DNA from: Alphaproteobacteria bacterium | Lineage (GTDB): Bacteria; Pseudomonadota; Alphaproteobacteria; Rhizobiales; Rhizobiaceae | NCBI GenBank assembly: GCA_016861165.1 | Contig: BOKV01000019.1 | Span: 29,424-93,423, forward strand | Length of the DNA stretch: 64,000 nt | Direction: 5' to 3' | Part shown: positions 54,368 through 64,000 of the stretch, one piece after another | Position numbering within the stretch: position 1 is the stretch's first letter | How the letters are laid out: the number at the start of each line of letters is the position of its first letter | Notes under the pieces: generated by a model | Database searches by the model: none | What the model was told of the DNA's origin: nothing | What the model saw: the letters and a program-made list of their open reading frames with translations, nothing else | Made by a program: the position numbers and the translations under genes

Positions 54368-55162
54368 ATGATCGGACGACGGGGATCGGTCGGCGACATG
54401 CGCGAGCGCATCGGGGCAATCATCTGGGGCACGGACCCGCGCTGGGGCCATGGCTTCGACTACGCCATGCTGGCGCTGATCATGGCCTCGGTGCTGGCGA
54501 TGTCGATCGAAACGCTGCCCGACCTGCCGGCGGGCTATTCGGCCGTGCTCGCCTTCACCAACATCACCATCGTTTCCATCTTCACCATCGAATATGCCGT
54601 GCGCTTCTGGACCTCGCCGCAGCCGTGGCGCTACGTGTTCAGCTTCTGGGGCATCGTCGATCTGGTCGCCTTCTTGCCGTTCTGGCTGGCGATCGGCACC
54701 GGCACGCAAGGGGTGCGACTGCTGCGCCTGCTGCGGCTGCTGAAAATGCTGCGCTACCTGGCGGCGATCGACCGCGTGCGCCGCGCCGTCGAAATCGTGT
54801 GGAAGGAACTCCTCGTCTTCGTTGCCATCGCGGCGCTGATGCTGGCGATAACGGCGATCGGCATCTACAATTTCGAGAACCCGGCGCAGCCCGAAATCTT
54901 CAAGTCGATCCCGCATTCGCTGTGGTTCGCGGTGACGACGCTAACCACGGTCGGCTATGGCGATGCCTATCCGGTCACCGTCGGCGGCAAGTTCTTCACC
55001 TTCCTGATCCTGATGATCGGCCTCGGCGTCGTCGCGCTGCCGGCCGGGCTGATCAGCGCCGCCTTCATGCAGGCCAAGGACGAGGAGGAAAGGAAGCGGC
55101 GCGCGGCGGCCGCACCGGCGGCCGGCGCCGAACGGGCGGGGCTGCCCGCGCAGCCGGAGTGA
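54368..55162 (+). CDS. Voltage-gated-type potassium channel
   Basis: A 264-residue six-transmembrane ion channel. S1-S3 cover about 30-120 (YAMLALIMASVLAMSIETL, IVSIFTIEYAVRFWTS, IVDLVAFLPFWLAIG). S4 carries regularly spaced arginines (VRLLRLLRLLKMLRYLAAI). S5, the pore loop with the K+ filter TVGYGD in TTLTTVGYGDAYPVTVGG, and S6 (FLILMIGLGVVALPAGLISAAF) follow. A charged cytoplasmic tail ends the chain. Its 3' end abuts the convergent PhoD gene (stop codons side by side). Confidence 0.92.
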   Translation: MIGRRGSVGDMRERIGAIIWGTDPRWGHGFDYAMLALIMASVLAMSIETLPDLPAGYSAVLAFTNITIVSIFTIEYAVRFWTSPQPWRYVFSFWGIVDLVAFLPFWLAIGTGTQGVRLLRLLRLLKMLRYLAAIDRVRRAVEIVWKELLVFVAIAALMLAITAIGIYNFENPAQPEIFKSIPHSLWFAVTTLTTVGYGDAYPVTVGGKFFTFLILMIGLGVVALPAGLISAAFMQAKDEEERKRRAAAAPAAGAERAGLPAQPE

Positions 55163-56740
55163 TCAGCCGTCCTGTCCGGGGTCGAGCGTCACCTTCCACA
55201 GCTCGGTGTCGGCGCGGTCCATCAGCCGCACCGTCATCTGCGCGGTGGCGCCATCGATATCGACCAGGCCGAAGAACTGCAGGCCGGCCGAAGGCGGCAG
55301 GTTGAACTGGCCCGTCGGCGGCGCCTTGACGAAGCGGACCTGCGGCCCGAAGGTCATGTCGAGCTCGTTCGGCCCGAAGGTGCCGGCATGGAGCGGCCCG
55401 GAGACGAACTCCCAGAACGGCTCGAAGTCCTGGAACCGCGCCGCGGACGGATCGTAGTAGTGCGCCGCCGTGTAGTGCACGTCGGCGGTCAGCCAGACGG
55501 TGTTGGCGATGTTGGCGGCCCTGATGAAGGCGAGCAGGTCGGCGATCTCCAGCTCGCGGCCGAGAGGGGAGCCGTGGTCGCCATTGGCGACCGCCTCGAC
55601 GCCCGAACGCGCCCGCCAGTCGTCCCAGACGATGAGACCGAGCGGCATGTCGGCGGCGATCACCTTCCAGATCGCCTTTGACGCCGCCAGCTCGCGCTTC
55701 AGCCAGGCGAGCTGCTGTCGGCCGAGTATGCGCGCCCGCGGCGTCAGCGCCGTTTCCATCGACGGCCCGTTCGGACCGCGATAGGCGCGCATGTCGAGGA
55801 AGAACACGTCGAGCAGCGGCCCGTAGGCGATCCTCCGGTAGACGCGGCCCGGCTCGCCCGGGGAAAAGCGGATCGGCGTCATCTCGTGGAAGGCGCGCGC
55901 GGCGCGGGCGCGCAGCAGGTGCACCGATTTCTCGGTGTAGCGGGCGTCGCCCGACAGGTCCTTGGAGTCCGACCAGTTGTCGACCACCTCGTGGTCGTCC
56001 CACTGGAAGAAGGTCGGGCAGATCGCGGCGAGGGCGCGGACATGGCTGTCGAGCAGATTGTACCGCCACTGGCCGCGGAATTCGTCGAGCGTCTCGGCGA
56101 CCTTGCGCTTCTCCCGGGTGATGACGCGGTTGGTCCACACCGTGCCGTCGGGCAGCGCCACCTCGTCGGCGAGCGGCCCGTCGGCGTAGACCCCGTCGCC
56201 CGAATGCAAGAGGAAGTCGGGCTGGTGACCGGCGATGATCGCATAGGTGAGCATGCCGGCGTCGTCGATTCCCCAGCCCTGGCCGGCGGTGTCGCCCGAC
56301 CAGGCGAAGCGCACGCTGCGCCGTTGCGCCGGCGCGGCGCGGAAGCGGCCGATGATCGGCTCGGAGACCAGATTGATGTCGGACAGGTCGGCGAGGCGCA
56401 GGCGGTAGAAGATGTCCTGACCGGCCGGCAGGTCCTCGATCAGCCGCTTGACGGCGAAGTCCGTCTCGGGCAGCGCGTCGAGCGGCGCCAGGGCTACGGC
56501 GTCGGCGAAGCTCTCGCGTGTCGCCACCTCGAACAGGACGCGGGCGGGACGGTCGGCCCGCGCCCAGACCATGCCGGACCCCGCATCGACGTCGCCCGAC
56601 TGGACGCCGTGGGTGAAGCGGGGGCGGGCGCTGGCGCGCGAATAGAACGGCAGCGCAAGGCCGCCCGCTCCGAGCGCTGCAAGGCCGGCGGCCCGCCCGA
56701 CGAAGGCCCGGCGCGACAGGTTGAACGGCTTCGATGACAT
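55163..56740 (-). CDS. PhoD-family alkaline phosphatase, Tat-exported
   Basis: A 525-residue periplasmic phosphatase/phosphodiesterase with Ca2+ and Fe3+ at the active site. A twin-arginine signal (NLSRRAFVGRAAGLAALGAGG, residues 7-27) directs folded export. PhoD features: FTHGVQSGDVDAGSGMVWAR, WSGDTAGQGWG (metal Asp), LLHSGDGVYADGP, WDDHEVVDNWSD with the metal-binding Asp/His and VWLTADVHYTAAHYYDP. The ATG at 56740 fits the Tat signal. Expression is often Pho-regulated, but no Pho box is evident here. Confidence 0.93.
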   Translation of the reverse strand: MSSKPFNLSRRAFVGRAAGLAALGAGGLALPFYSRASARPRFTHGVQSGDVDAGSGMVWARADRPARVLFEVATRESFADAVALAPLDALPETDFAVKRLIEDLPAGQDIFYRLRLADLSDINLVSEPIIGRFRAAPAQRRSVRFAWSGDTAGQGWGIDDAGMLTYAIIAGHQPDFLLHSGDGVYADGPLADEVALPDGTVWTNRVITREKRKVAETLDEFRGQWRYNLLDSHVRALAAICPTFFQWDDHEVVDNWSDSKDLSGDARYTEKSVHLLRARAARAFHEMTPIRFSPGEPGRVYRRIAYGPLLDVFFLDMRAYRGPNGPSMETALTPRARILGRQQLAWLKRELAASKAIWKVIAADMPLGLIVWDDWRARSGVEAVANGDHGSPLGRELEIADLLAFIRAANIANTVWLTADVHYTAAHYYDPSAARFQDFEPFWEFVSGPLHAGTFGPNELDMTFGPQVRFVKAPPTGQFNLPPSAGLQFFGLVDIDGATAQMTVRLMDRADTELWKVTLDPGQDG

Positions 56741-56848
56741 GGTGGCAACTCCCGCTGACGATACCATCGCCCCGGACGGCCGTTCGTGCAATCGGATGTT
56801 GTTGGCCGCCGATCGGGGTGCCGGTGCGGGCGGAAGGCGGGCGGCCGG

Positions 56849-57934
56849 TCAGCCGCCCTCGACGGCCGAGCGCACCATCATCAGCTCGCCGATATTCTCG
56901 CGGTTGATGTAGCCAACCAGCCTGCCGCCGGCGTCGGCGACGCCGATGACCGGGGCGCGGCCCGATTGCAGGCTCTTCAGCGCCTGGTCGAGCATGCCGT
57001 CGGCGCGCACCACCGGCACGTCGCGCGCCATCACCTCCATGACCGGCGTTTCGCGGCCGCTCCTGGCGATGCCGGCGACCATGTCCTCGCGGGTCAGCAC
57101 GCCGCGCAGCGAGCCCGAGCCATCGACCACCGGAAACTCGTGCTGGGCGGTGGCGAGCAGCAGGTCGGCGGCATCGGCGAGCGTCGAGCGCGGCCCGAGC
57201 GTCTCGAAACGGGTGATCATCGCATCGCGCACCCTGACCGAGCGGGCAATGTCCTGAAGCGTGACCGCCATCGCCTCGCCGGAGGCAGCCAGATAGACGA
57301 AGATGGCGACGAAGACGAGCAGGACGTTGCCGCTGACCAGACCGAGAAAGCCGAAGAAGAAGGCCAGCACCTGGCCGGTGCGGGCGGCGATGTCGGTGGC
57401 CCGAACACGGCCATAGGGGATCGACAACAGCGCGCGCAGCACGCGGCCGCCATCCATGGGGAAGGCCGGGATCAGGTTGAAGACGACCAGCACGATGTTG
57501 ACGGCCGCCAGCCGGCTCAGGAAGCTGCGCGCCGGATTTTCCAGCGTCGCCAGCAGTTCGGCATTGAGGGTGGCGCCGAAGCCGTAGATGAGGATCGCGG
57601 CGATGATGACGTTGACCAGCGGCCCGGCCAGCGCCACGACGATCTCCTGGCTCGGCTTCTCGGGCATGCGTTCCAGCTCGGCGACGCCGCCGATCGGCAG
57701 CAGCGTGATGCGCGGCGTGGCGATGCCGTAGCGCCGGGCGGCGAGTGCATGGCCGAGCTCATGCAGCACGACGCAGGCGAAGATGGCGATGATGAAGATC
57801 ACCCCCTCGATCGCCGCCGCCTGGCCACCGGCCTGGAAATGGATGATCGCGAACCAGGCCAGCAGCAGGAAGAAGGTGACATGGACGCGGATGTCGGTCC
57901 CGGCGACCCTGGCGATCGGAAATGACCATTGCAT
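56849..57934 (-). CDS. Site-2 protease family (M50) with C-terminal CBS pair
   Basis: A 361-residue intramembrane zinc protease. Six or so membrane spans include VVLHELGHALAARRYGI (HExxH) and VFNLIPAFPMDGGRVLRALL (NPDG-like third ligand). From about residue 235 two CBS motifs follow (ITRFETLGPRSTLADAADLL, EFPVVDGSGSLRGVLTREDM and the second APVIGVADAGGRLVGYINRE), as in SpoIVFB-type rhizobial proteases, which probably sense adenine nucleotides. Substrate unknown. It is followed by phoD on the same strand at about 108 bases. Confidence 0.92.
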   Translation of the reverse strand: MQWSFPIARVAGTDIRVHVTFFLLLAWFAIIHFQAGGQAAAIEGVIFIIAIFACVVLHELGHALAARRYGIATPRITLLPIGGVAELERMPEKPSQEIVVALAGPLVNVIIAAILIYGFGATLNAELLATLENPARSFLSRLAAVNIVLVVFNLIPAFPMDGGRVLRALLSIPYGRVRATDIAARTGQVLAFFFGFLGLVSGNVLLVFVAIFVYLAASGEAMAVTLQDIARSVRVRDAMITRFETLGPRSTLADAADLLLATAQHEFPVVDGSGSLRGVLTREDMVAGIARSGRETPVMEVMARDVPVVRADGMLDQALKSLQSGRAPVIGVADAGGRLVGYINRENIGELMMVRSAVEGG

Positions 57935-57961
57935 CAGTCCGCTCCTGTTTGGTTCGGCCGG

Positions 57962-60001
57962 TCAGAGGAGGCCGCGTTTTCTCATCATCGCCTCGGGGCT
58001 GGGCAACTGGCCGCGGAAGCGCCGATAGGCCTCCTCGGGATCGAGCGAGCCGCCGCTGGCATAGATGTGGCGGCGCAGCCGGGCGGCGGTCTCGGGCTCG
58101 AACGGATCGCCCGCCTCCTCGAAGGCGCTGAACGCGTCGGCGTCGAGCACCTCCGACCACAGGTAGGAATAGTAGCCGGCCGAATAGCCGTCGCCGGCAA
58201 AGACATGGGCGAAATGCGGCGTGCGGTGGCGCATGACGATCGCCTCGGGCATGGCCAGCTCGGCCAGCCTGTCGGCTTCGAATGCCAGCGGATCGGCCGG
58301 CGCGCCGGCGGTGTGGAAGGCCATGTCGACCAGCGCCGAGGCCGCGAACTCGACCGTGGCGAAGCCGGCGTTGAAGTTGCGCGCCGCCAGCACCTTCTCA
58401 ACCAGGGCCGGCGGAATCGGTTCCCCAGTGCGGTGGTGAACGGCATATCTGGTGAGAATCTCAGGCACGGTCAGCCAGTGCTCGAAGAGCTGCGAGGGCA
58501 GCTCGACGAAATCGCGGGCGACGGCGGTGCCGGAGACCGACGGGTAGGTAACATCCGACAGCAGCCCGTGCAGGGCGTGGCCGAATTCGTGGAACAGCGT
58601 GCGGGCGTCGTCGAGCGACAACAGCGCCGCCTGGCCGGCGGCCGGCCGGGCGAAGTTCATCACGTTATAGATGACCGGCAGCCGGCCGCCATCGAGCTTG
58701 TGGCGCGACTGCAGCGCGCTCATCCAGGCGCCGGAACGCTTGGAGGAACGTGCGAAATAGTCGCCCATGAACACGCCGACGCAAGCGCCGGCGGCGTCCA
58801 CCACCTCGAAGACACGGACGTCGGGATGGTAGCCGGGGATATCGTCACGGTAGCGGAACGACAGCCCGAACAGGCGGCCGGCGACGTCGAAGGCAGCGTC
58901 GATCATGCGGTCGAGCTGGAGATAGGGCTTCAGTTCGGCCTCGGAGAAGTCAAACGCGCGCGCGCGCAGCCGCTCGGCATAGAAGCGCCAGTCCCAGGCC
59001 GCGAGCCGGTGATTTTGCCCGGCCTCGGCGATCAGCCCCGACAGGGCGGCCGCCTCCGCGCCGGCGCGCGCCAGCGCCTTCTCCCAGACCGGCATCAGCA
59101 GCTCGTTCACCGCCTGCGGCGTCTTGGCCATGGTGTCGTCGAGCTTGTAGGCGGCGTAGCTGGCGTAGCCGAGCATGCGCGCCTTTTCGTCGCGCAGCGC
59201 CAGCATCTCGGCGACCAACGGGCGGTTGTCGTTGCCGCCCTCGCCGCGGCCCACCCAAGCGCGGAAGGCGGTCTCGCGCAGGTCGCGGTCCGCGCAGAAG
59301 GCGAGGAACGGCTCGATGATGGAGCGCGACAGGGTGACGGCGTAGCCGCCGGCATGGCCGCGCTCGCGCGCGGCGGCGGCCATGGCGCCGAGCAGGAAGT
59401 CGGGCTGGTCGGCGAGCCGCGCGTCGGCGTCGTCGAGATGGAGCGACCAGGCGGCCTCGTCGGCCAGCACGTTCTGGCCGAAGGCGGTGCCGAGCTCGGC
59501 CAGACGCTCGTTGATGGCGGCGAGCTTCTCCTGCCGGTCGGGGTCCAGCGCCGCGCCGGCGCGCACGAAGCCCTTCCAGTGGCGTTCGAGGACGCGCAGC
59601 TGCTCGGTTGACAGGCCGCTGGCGGCGCGCGCCTGCCAGACGGCGTCGACGCGCGCGAACAGGCGGCGGTTCTGGGCGATGCGCGAATGGTGGCGCGACA
59701 GCTTCGGCGCGATGGCCCGCTCCAGCGCCTGGATGGTGTCGTTGGTATCGGCGCCAGCCCGGTTCCAGAACAGCGCCGAGACCCGCTCCAGCGCCTCGCC
59801 GGCCCGCTCCAGCGCGACGATGACGCTGTCGAAGGTCGGCTCGGATGGGCCGGCGGCGATCGCCTCGATCTCGGCCTCGTGCGCGGCGATGGCGGCATCG
59901 AACCCCGGGCCGTAGTCATCATCGGCAATCGCGGCAAAGCGCGGCAGGCCGAGCGGACCGTCCCAGTCGACGAGAGCGGAGTTGTAGCTGATCGGTGTCA
60001 T
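57962..60001 (-). CDS. M3 family oligopeptidase (peptidyl-dipeptidase Dcp / OpdA-like)
   Basis: A 679-residue cytoplasmic zinc peptidase of the thimet family. The metal site is LFHEFGHALHGLLSD with its third ligand about 26 residues on in FVELPSQLFEHWL. The two-half helical fold accounts for the rest. Such enzymes degrade oligopeptides from protein turnover and signal peptides. No signal peptide is seen. The ATG at 60001 is chosen. It lies 27 bases before the site-2 protease start in the same direction, so they may be cotranscribed. Confidence 0.92.
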   Translation of the reverse strand: MTPISYNSALVDWDGPLGLPRFAAIADDDYGPGFDAAIAAHEAEIEAIAAGPSEPTFDSVIVALERAGEALERVSALFWNRAGADTNDTIQALERAIAPKLSRHHSRIAQNRRLFARVDAVWQARAASGLSTEQLRVLERHWKGFVRAGAALDPDRQEKLAAINERLAELGTAFGQNVLADEAAWSLHLDDADARLADQPDFLLGAMAAAARERGHAGGYAVTLSRSIIEPFLAFCADRDLRETAFRAWVGRGEGGNDNRPLVAEMLALRDEKARMLGYASYAAYKLDDTMAKTPQAVNELLMPVWEKALARAGAEAAALSGLIAEAGQNHRLAAWDWRFYAERLRARAFDFSEAELKPYLQLDRMIDAAFDVAGRLFGLSFRYRDDIPGYHPDVRVFEVVDAAGACVGVFMGDYFARSSKRSGAWMSALQSRHKLDGGRLPVIYNVMNFARPAAGQAALLSLDDARTLFHEFGHALHGLLSDVTYPSVSGTAVARDFVELPSQLFEHWLTVPEILTRYAVHHRTGEPIPPALVEKVLAARNFNAGFATVEFAASALVDMAFHTAGAPADPLAFEADRLAELAMPEAIVMRHRTPHFAHVFAGDGYSAGYYSYLWSEVLDADAFSAFEEAGDPFEPETAARLRRHIYASGGSLDPEEAYRRFRGQLPSPEAMMRKRGLL

Positions 60002-60104
60002 GCGCGTGCCGGGAAAGATGAAGCCGGTTTCATTTAGGCCCGTGGCAGCATCCGCACAAGGCCGGGTGCCGGTGCTCGGCCGGTGCTCGCCCGGACGGTG
60101 GCCG

Positions 60105-61181
60105 TCATCGCGGCCGGGCCAGCAGCGCCTCGGCCTGGGCGGCAATGCGGCGCAGCAATTCGCCGGCGGGCAGTTCAATGCCGATTGCGCCGGCCTGGCC
60201 CGACCACAGCGGGCTGAAATCGGCCGAGCCGGCCTGCTCGGCGGCGACCCGCAGCGGGCCGACGCGGTTCGCCGCCAGCGGGAATTGCGGCGCCAGCGGG
60301 CTGAGCGGCCCCTGCTCGTCGACCAGCCGGTTGCGGATGCCGCGCGCCGGCCGGCCGGTGAAGACGTTGGTCAGCACGCGCGCCTCGGCCGGCGCGGCGC
60401 GCAGCGCCTGGCGGTGGGCGTCCGAAATGCGTGCCTCGGGCGCGTGCAGGAAGGCGGTGCCGATCTGCACCGCGTCGGCGCCGAGGCAGAGGGCGGCGGC
60501 CATGCCGCGTCCGTCGGCAATGCCGCCGGCGGCGATCACCGGCAGGTCGATGGCATCGCTGACCAGGGGCACCAGCGCCATGGTGGCGACCTGGGCGGCC
60601 GCATCGGCGGCAAGGAACATGCCGCGATGGCCGCCCGCCTCCAGTCCCTGGGCGATGATGAAGTCGACGCCGCGCGCCGCCAGCCAGCGCGCCTCGGCGA
60701 CGGTTGTCGCCGAACTGATGACGACGGCGCCGGAGGCCTTGACCCGGGCGAGCAGGCCGGCCGGCGGCAGGCCGAAATGGAAGCTGACGACCGGCGGCGC
60801 CAATTCCTCGACCAGCGCGGACTGCTCCTCGCCGAAAGGCCGGCGGACAGGCGCGGCGGGAACGTCGTCATCGAGGCCGAATTCGCGGTAATAGGGCGTG
60901 AGCGCCTCGCGCCAGGCCGCCTCGCGTCCGGCGTCGGCGGCGGGCTCCTCGTGGCAGAAGAAGTTGAGCGCGAAGGCGCGGTTGGTCGCCGCCCTGATGC
61001 GGCGCGCCTCGGCGCGGACGGCGTCGGCACCCAGCATGGCGCAGGGCAGCGAACCGAGGCCCCCGGCGGCCGACACGGCGATGGCCAGTTCGGCGTCCTG
61101 GGCGCCGGCCATCGGCGCCTGGATGACGGGAACCTCCAGGTCGAGCCGTTCGGCCAGCCGGCTGCGTCTGCGCCATGGCAT
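60105..61181 (-). CDS. Nitronate monooxygenase (2-nitropropane dioxygenase family)
   Basis: A 358-residue FMN TIM-barrel enzyme oxidising nitronates such as propionate-3-nitronate. Features: LEVPVIQAPMAGAQDAELAI, ISAAGGLGSLPCAML-like block, VISSATTVAEARWLAARGVD, AQGLEAGGHRG with the conserved His near the FMN, VIAAGGIADGRGMAAALCLG and ADAVQIGTAFL (phosphate binding). It lies between argG and the M3 peptidase on the same strand, 42 bases after argG. Confidence 0.9.
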   Translation of the reverse strand: MPWRRRSRLAERLDLEVPVIQAPMAGAQDAELAIAVSAAGGLGSLPCAMLGADAVRAEARRIRAATNRAFALNFFCHEEPAADAGREAAWREALTPYYREFGLDDDVPAAPVRRPFGEEQSALVEELAPPVVSFHFGLPPAGLLARVKASGAVVISSATTVAEARWLAARGVDFIIAQGLEAGGHRGMFLAADAAAQVATMALVPLVSDAIDLPVIAAGGIADGRGMAAALCLGADAVQIGTAFLHAPEARISDAHRQALRAAPAEARVLTNVFTGRPARGIRNRLVDEQGPLSPLAPQFPLAANRVGPLRVAAEQAGSADFSPLWSGQAGAIGIELPAGELLRRIAAQAEALLARPR

Positions 61182-61223
61182 GGCGTTGCTCCTTGCCGAT
61201 GCGCCGATTGCCCGGCGCCCGTG

Positions 61224-62447
61224 CTAATGCCTGCGCCTTCTCGCCGCCAGTGTCCTCAGTCTGAGCGCGTTGAGGCGGATGAAGCCGTTGGCGTCGCGCT
61301 GGTCGTAGGCGCCGCGGTCGTCCTCGAAGGTCACCAGCTCCTCCGAATAGAGCGAACCCGCGCTCTGGCGCCCGGTGACGATGACGTTGCCCTTGTAGAG
61401 CTTGAGCCGCACCCTGCCCTCGACCGCCTGCTGGCTCCGGTCGATCAGCGCCTGCAGCATCTCGCGCTCGGGCGAGAACCAGAAGCCGTTGTAGACCAGT
61501 TCGGCATAGCGCGGCATCATTTCGTCCTTGAGATGCGCCGCGCCGCGGTCGAGCGTGATCGATTCGATGGCGCGGTGGGCGGCGATGAGGATGGTGCCGC
61601 CGGGGGTCTCGTACACCCCGCGCGATTTCATGCCGACGAAACGGTTCTCGACGAGGTCGACGCGGCCGATGCCGTTGTCGTGACCGAGATCGTTGAGGCG
61701 GGCGAGCAGGGTAGCCGGCGACAGCTTCTCGCCGTCGAGCGCCACCGCGTCGCCCCTGGCGAATTCGATCTCGATCTCGGTTGCCCGGTCGGGCGCCTCC
61801 ATCGGCGAGATCGTGCGCTGGAAGACATAGGCCGGCGGCTCGACCCACGGGTCCTCCAGCACCTTGCCCTCGGAAGAGGAGTGCAGCAGGTTGGCGTCGA
61901 CCGAGAACGGCGCCTCGCCGCGCTTGTCCTTCGGCACCGGTATCTGGTGGCTCTCGGCGAAGGCGATCAGGTCGCTGCGCGACTTGAAGTCCCACTCGCG
62001 CCACGGCGCGATGACGCGGATGTCGGGATTGAGCGCATAGGCGGCCAGTTCGAAGCGGACCTGGTCGTTGCCCTTGCCGGTCGCGCCGTGGGCGATCGCG
62101 TCGGCGCCGGTCTCGGCGGCGATCTCGACCAGGCGCTTGGAGATCAGCGGCCGGGCGATCGAGGTGCCGAGCAGGTAGATGCCCTCATAGTGCGCGTTGG
62201 CGCGGAACATCGGGAAGACGAAATCGGCGACGAATTCCTCGCGCAGGTCCTCGATGTAGATCTCGCGGATGCCGAGCATCTCGGCCTTGCGGCGCGCCGG
62301 CTCCAGCTCCTCGCCCTGGCCGAGATCGGCGGTGAAGGTGACCACCTCGGCGCCATATTCGGTCTGCAGCCATTTGAGGATGATGGAGGTGTCGAGCCCG
62401 CCCGAATAGGCAAGCACCACCTTGGAAACGCCCTTGCGTGCCGTCAT
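61224..62447 (-). CDS. argG: Argininosuccinate synthase
   Basis: A 407-residue cytoplasmic enzyme joining citrulline and aspartate with ATP in arginine synthesis. Features: the N-type ATP pyrophosphatase motif [18 protein letters not shown] at the start, [36 protein letters not shown] (the citrulline/aspartate region), [19 protein letters not shown] and [15 protein letters not shown]. Length matches the family (about 405). It neighbours rlmN with the divergent lysE between them, a common Rhizobiales arrangement. Confidence 0.97.
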   Translation of the reverse strand: MTARKGVSKVVLAYSGGLDTSIILKWLQTEYGAEVVTFTADLGQGEELEPARRKAEMLGIREIYIEDLREEFVADFVFPMFRANAHYEGIYLLGTSIARPLISKRLVEIAAETGADAIAHGATGKGNDQVRFELAAYALNPDIRVIAPWREWDFKSRSDLIAFAESHQIPVPKDKRGEAPFSVDANLLHSSSEGKVLEDPWVEPPAYVFQRTISPMEAPDRATEIEIEFARGDAVALDGEKLSPATLLARLNDLGHDNGIGRVDLVENRFVGMKSRGVYETPGGTILIAAHRAIESITLDRGAAHLKDEMMPRYAELVYNGFWFSPEREMLQALIDRSQQAVEGRVRLKLYKGNVIVTGRQSAGSLYSEELVTFEDDRGAYDQRDANGFIRLNALRLRTLAARRRRH

Positions 62448-62607
62448 GTGCTGTCTCTTGCCGCGACTTCGTGTCGACGGCGCTGTAGCCTGCCCGGTCG
62501 CGGTCTGGCAAGGCGTTTCCGCCGCACGGCGGCTATTGCATTCGCGTCCGGGCAGGACCATGAAGTGGAGACCGTGCGCCCGAGAGAACGCGCCCGAGGG
62601 CTGTCCC

Positions 62608-63249
62608 ATGACCTTCGTCCCCGACCTTGCCATCCTGCTGCAGTTCGCCGTCGCCACCTTCGTCATCGCGATAACGCCGGGCCCCGACATGACGCTGTTC
62701 GTCGGTCGCGCCCTGGCGGAGGGGCGGGCGGCCGGGCTCGCCTGCATGTTCGGCGCGATGACCGGCATCGTCATCCACACGCTGATCGTGGCGCTCGGCC
62801 TGTCGGCGCTGCTCATCGCCTCGCCGGCGGCGTTCCTGGCGCTCAAGATCGGCGGGGCGGGCTACCTGGTCTGGCTCGCCTGGCAGGCGATCCGCCACGG
62901 CGCCGCCTTCAACCCGGACGGCCGGCCGCGGCCGGCGCGGCCGCTCATCCGCAACTGGGCGACCGGGCTCGGCATCAACCTCTTGAATCCGAAGATCATC
63001 CTGTTCTTCATGACCTTCCTGCCGCAATTCGTCTCGGCCAACGACCCGGACGCGATCGGCAAGCTCATGTTCCTGGGGCTTGCCTTCATCCCGCTGTCGC
63101 TGCCGATCACCATCGCACTGGTGCTGGCGGCGGACGGCTTCGCCCGGCTGCTGAGGAAGAGCCGCGCCGTCGCCCGCTCGTTCGACTATCTGTTCGCCGG
63201 CGTGTTCGGCGCCTTCGCGCTCAAGATACTGGCGACGCAGCGCCCGTAG
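62608..63249 (+). CDS. LysE/RhtB-family amino-acid exporter
   Basis: A 213-residue membrane exporter with six predicted spans. The N-terminal [20 protein letters not shown] holds the TPGPD signature of the LysE/RhtB superfamily. [21 protein letters not shown] and [25 protein letters not shown] are also typical. It likely exports an amino acid such as arginine, lysine or homoserine; proximity to divergent argG is suggestive only. The ATG at 62608 is preferred over upstream starts for hydrophobicity. Confidence 0.9.
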   Translation: MTFVPDLAILLQFAVATFVIAITPGPDMTLFVGRALAEGRAAGLACMFGAMTGIVIHTLIVALGLSALLIASPAAFLALKIGGAGYLVWLAWQAIRHGAAFNPDGRPRPARPLIRNWATGLGINLLNPKIILFFMTFLPQFVSANDPDAIGKLMFLGLAFIPLSLPITIALVLAADGFARLLRKSRAVARSFDYLFAGVFGAFALKILATQRP

Positions 63250-63264
63250 GGCGCCGCGACAGCG

Positions 63265-64000
63265 CTACTGCCCGTGGCCGGCGATCATCATGGCTTCGAG
63301 CGCCAGCCGGTCGCTCTTGCGCAGGCGCTCCGATTCCGACTTCAGCTGGCCGCAGGCGGCGAGGATGTCGCGGCCGCGCGGCGTGCGGATCGGCGAGGCG
63401 TAGCCGTTGTCGTTGATGAAATCGGCGAAACGCTCGATCGTCGGCCAGTCGGAACATTCAAAGCCCGAGCCCGGCCACGGATTGAACGGGATCAGGTTGA
63501 TCTTGGCGGGGATGCCCTTCAGAAGCCGCACCAGGCCGCGCGCGTCGGCGAGCGAATCGTTGACGCCCTTCAGCATCACATATTCGAAGGTGATGCGGCG
63601 CGCATTGGACAGGCCGGGATAGGCGCGGCAGGCGGCCATCAGTTCGGCCAGCGGGTATTTGCGGTTGATCGGCACCAGGCGATCGCGCAGTTCGTCGGTG
63701 ACAGCATGCAGCGAGATCGCCAGCATGACGCCGATCTCGGCGCCGGCGCGGCCGATGGCGGGGACGACACCGGAGGTCGACAGTGTGATGCGCCGCTTCG
63801 ACAGGGATAGGCCGTCGCCATCCGCGGCGATCAGCAGCGCGTCGCGGACCGCGTCGAAATTGTAGAGCGGCTCGCCCATGCCCATCATGACGATGTTGGA
63901 GACCTTGCGACCCTCGGCCGGCACGATCGCGCCGATCGGCGTGTCGGCGCCGGGGAAGTCGCCGAGGCGGTCGCGGGCGATCAGCAACTGGGCGAGGATC
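63265..64000 (-). CDS. rlmN: 23S rRNA/tRNA m2A methyltransferase RlmN, C-terminal part
   Basis: The last 245 codons of the dual-specificity radical-SAM methyltransferase that makes m2A2503 in 23S rRNA and m2A37 in certain tRNAs. The N-terminus and the radical-SAM CxxxCxxC cluster lie beyond the window edge. Present are [94 protein letters not shown] and [14 protein letters not shown], whose Cys carries the transient methyl group. The frame stays open to the window end. Confidence 0.95.
   Translation of the reverse strand, partial: ILAQLLIARDRLGDFPGADTPIGAIVPAEGRKVSNIVMMGMGEPLYNFDAVRDALLIAADGDGLSLSKRRITLSTSGVVPAIGRAGAEIGVMLAISLHAVTDELRDRLVPINRKYPLAELMAACRAYPGLSNARRITFEYVMLKGVNDSLADARGLVRLLKGIPAKINLIPFNPWPGSGFECSDWPTIERFADFINDNGYASPIRTPRGRDILAACGQLKSESERLRKSDRLALEAMMIAGHGQ

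Overview
The window is a high-GC, gene-dense stretch of alphaproteobacterial chromosome, most likely from the order Hyphomicrobiales (Rhizobiales). The grounds are several conserved rhizobial neighbourhoods: htpX-rsmB-heparinase-purH; gpsA-tsaD divergent from hemC-hemD-mitofilin-HemY-like; N-formylglutamate amidohydrolase-DUF1244-GapR; DUF1036 next to pyruvate kinase; argG next to rlmN; and a heterotetrameric sarcosine oxidase operon. The genus cannot be named from this. There is no prophage, insertion sequence, rRNA or CRISPR array; this is core and near-core chromosome with a few accessory genes.

Layout. 1-6 kb: a flavoenzyme fragment, a CitE-like lyase, carbonic anhydrase, a coupled DUF429/pyridoxal kinase/small membrane protein operon, and PrpE. 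6-15 kb: an SGNH hydrolase, a periplasmic M15-type peptidase, the GapR cluster, a DMT transporter, DUF1036 plus pyruvate kinase, an alpha/beta hydrolase, a TPR protein and ribosomal protein L36. 15.6-23.8 kb: an orphan 87-residue protein, then soxB, a YbjN-like gene, soxD, soxA, soxG, an unusual membrane alpha/beta hydrolase and an ICMT-type methyltransferase. 24-31.5 kb: a lipoprotein hydrolase, a CBS protein, purH (interrupted by an apparent one-base deletion), heparinase, rsmB and htpX. 31.6-38.3 kb: DUF1674, a secreted thermonuclease, a TadG-like VWA protein, a noncoding locus, a MOSC protein, acetyl-CoA synthetase, an M15A lipoprotein and DUF1761. 38.3-48.6 kb: a methyltransferase, an accessory gene coupled to an EVE-domain gene, gpsA, tsaD, the hem cluster, a ThDP enzyme and tRNA-Thr(CGT). 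48.6-64 kb: TerB, YggT, DUF167, pyrophosphatase, a secreted orphan, a GNAT acetyltransferase, TypA, a VapBC toxin-antitoxin pair, a voltage-gated-type K+ channel, PhoD, a site-2 protease, an M3 peptidase, nitronate monooxygenase, argG, a LysE exporter and the 3' part of rlmN.

The most interesting region is the 478-base gap at 33866-34343 and the sequence just after it. On the plus strand three consecutive perfect or near-perfect stem-loops each expose CCTCCTCCC in the loop, and the first two loops are the same 12-mer. This is the hallmark of the anti-Shine-Dalgarno sRNAs known as cuckoo/CcsR RNAs in Rhodobacter and alpha-r14 (NfeR1) in rhizobia. Facing it on the minus strand is a 23-codon reading frame whose ribosome-binding site is complementary, over 15 consecutive bases, to the 3' end of 16S rRNA.

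Other points of note are a perfect 26-bp AT-rich palindrome touching the start codon of the thermonuclease gene, a dispersed 38-bp intergenic hairpin repeat, exact or near CtrA-box matches, and a truncated GIY-YIG-associated protein translationally coupled to an EVE-domain gene.
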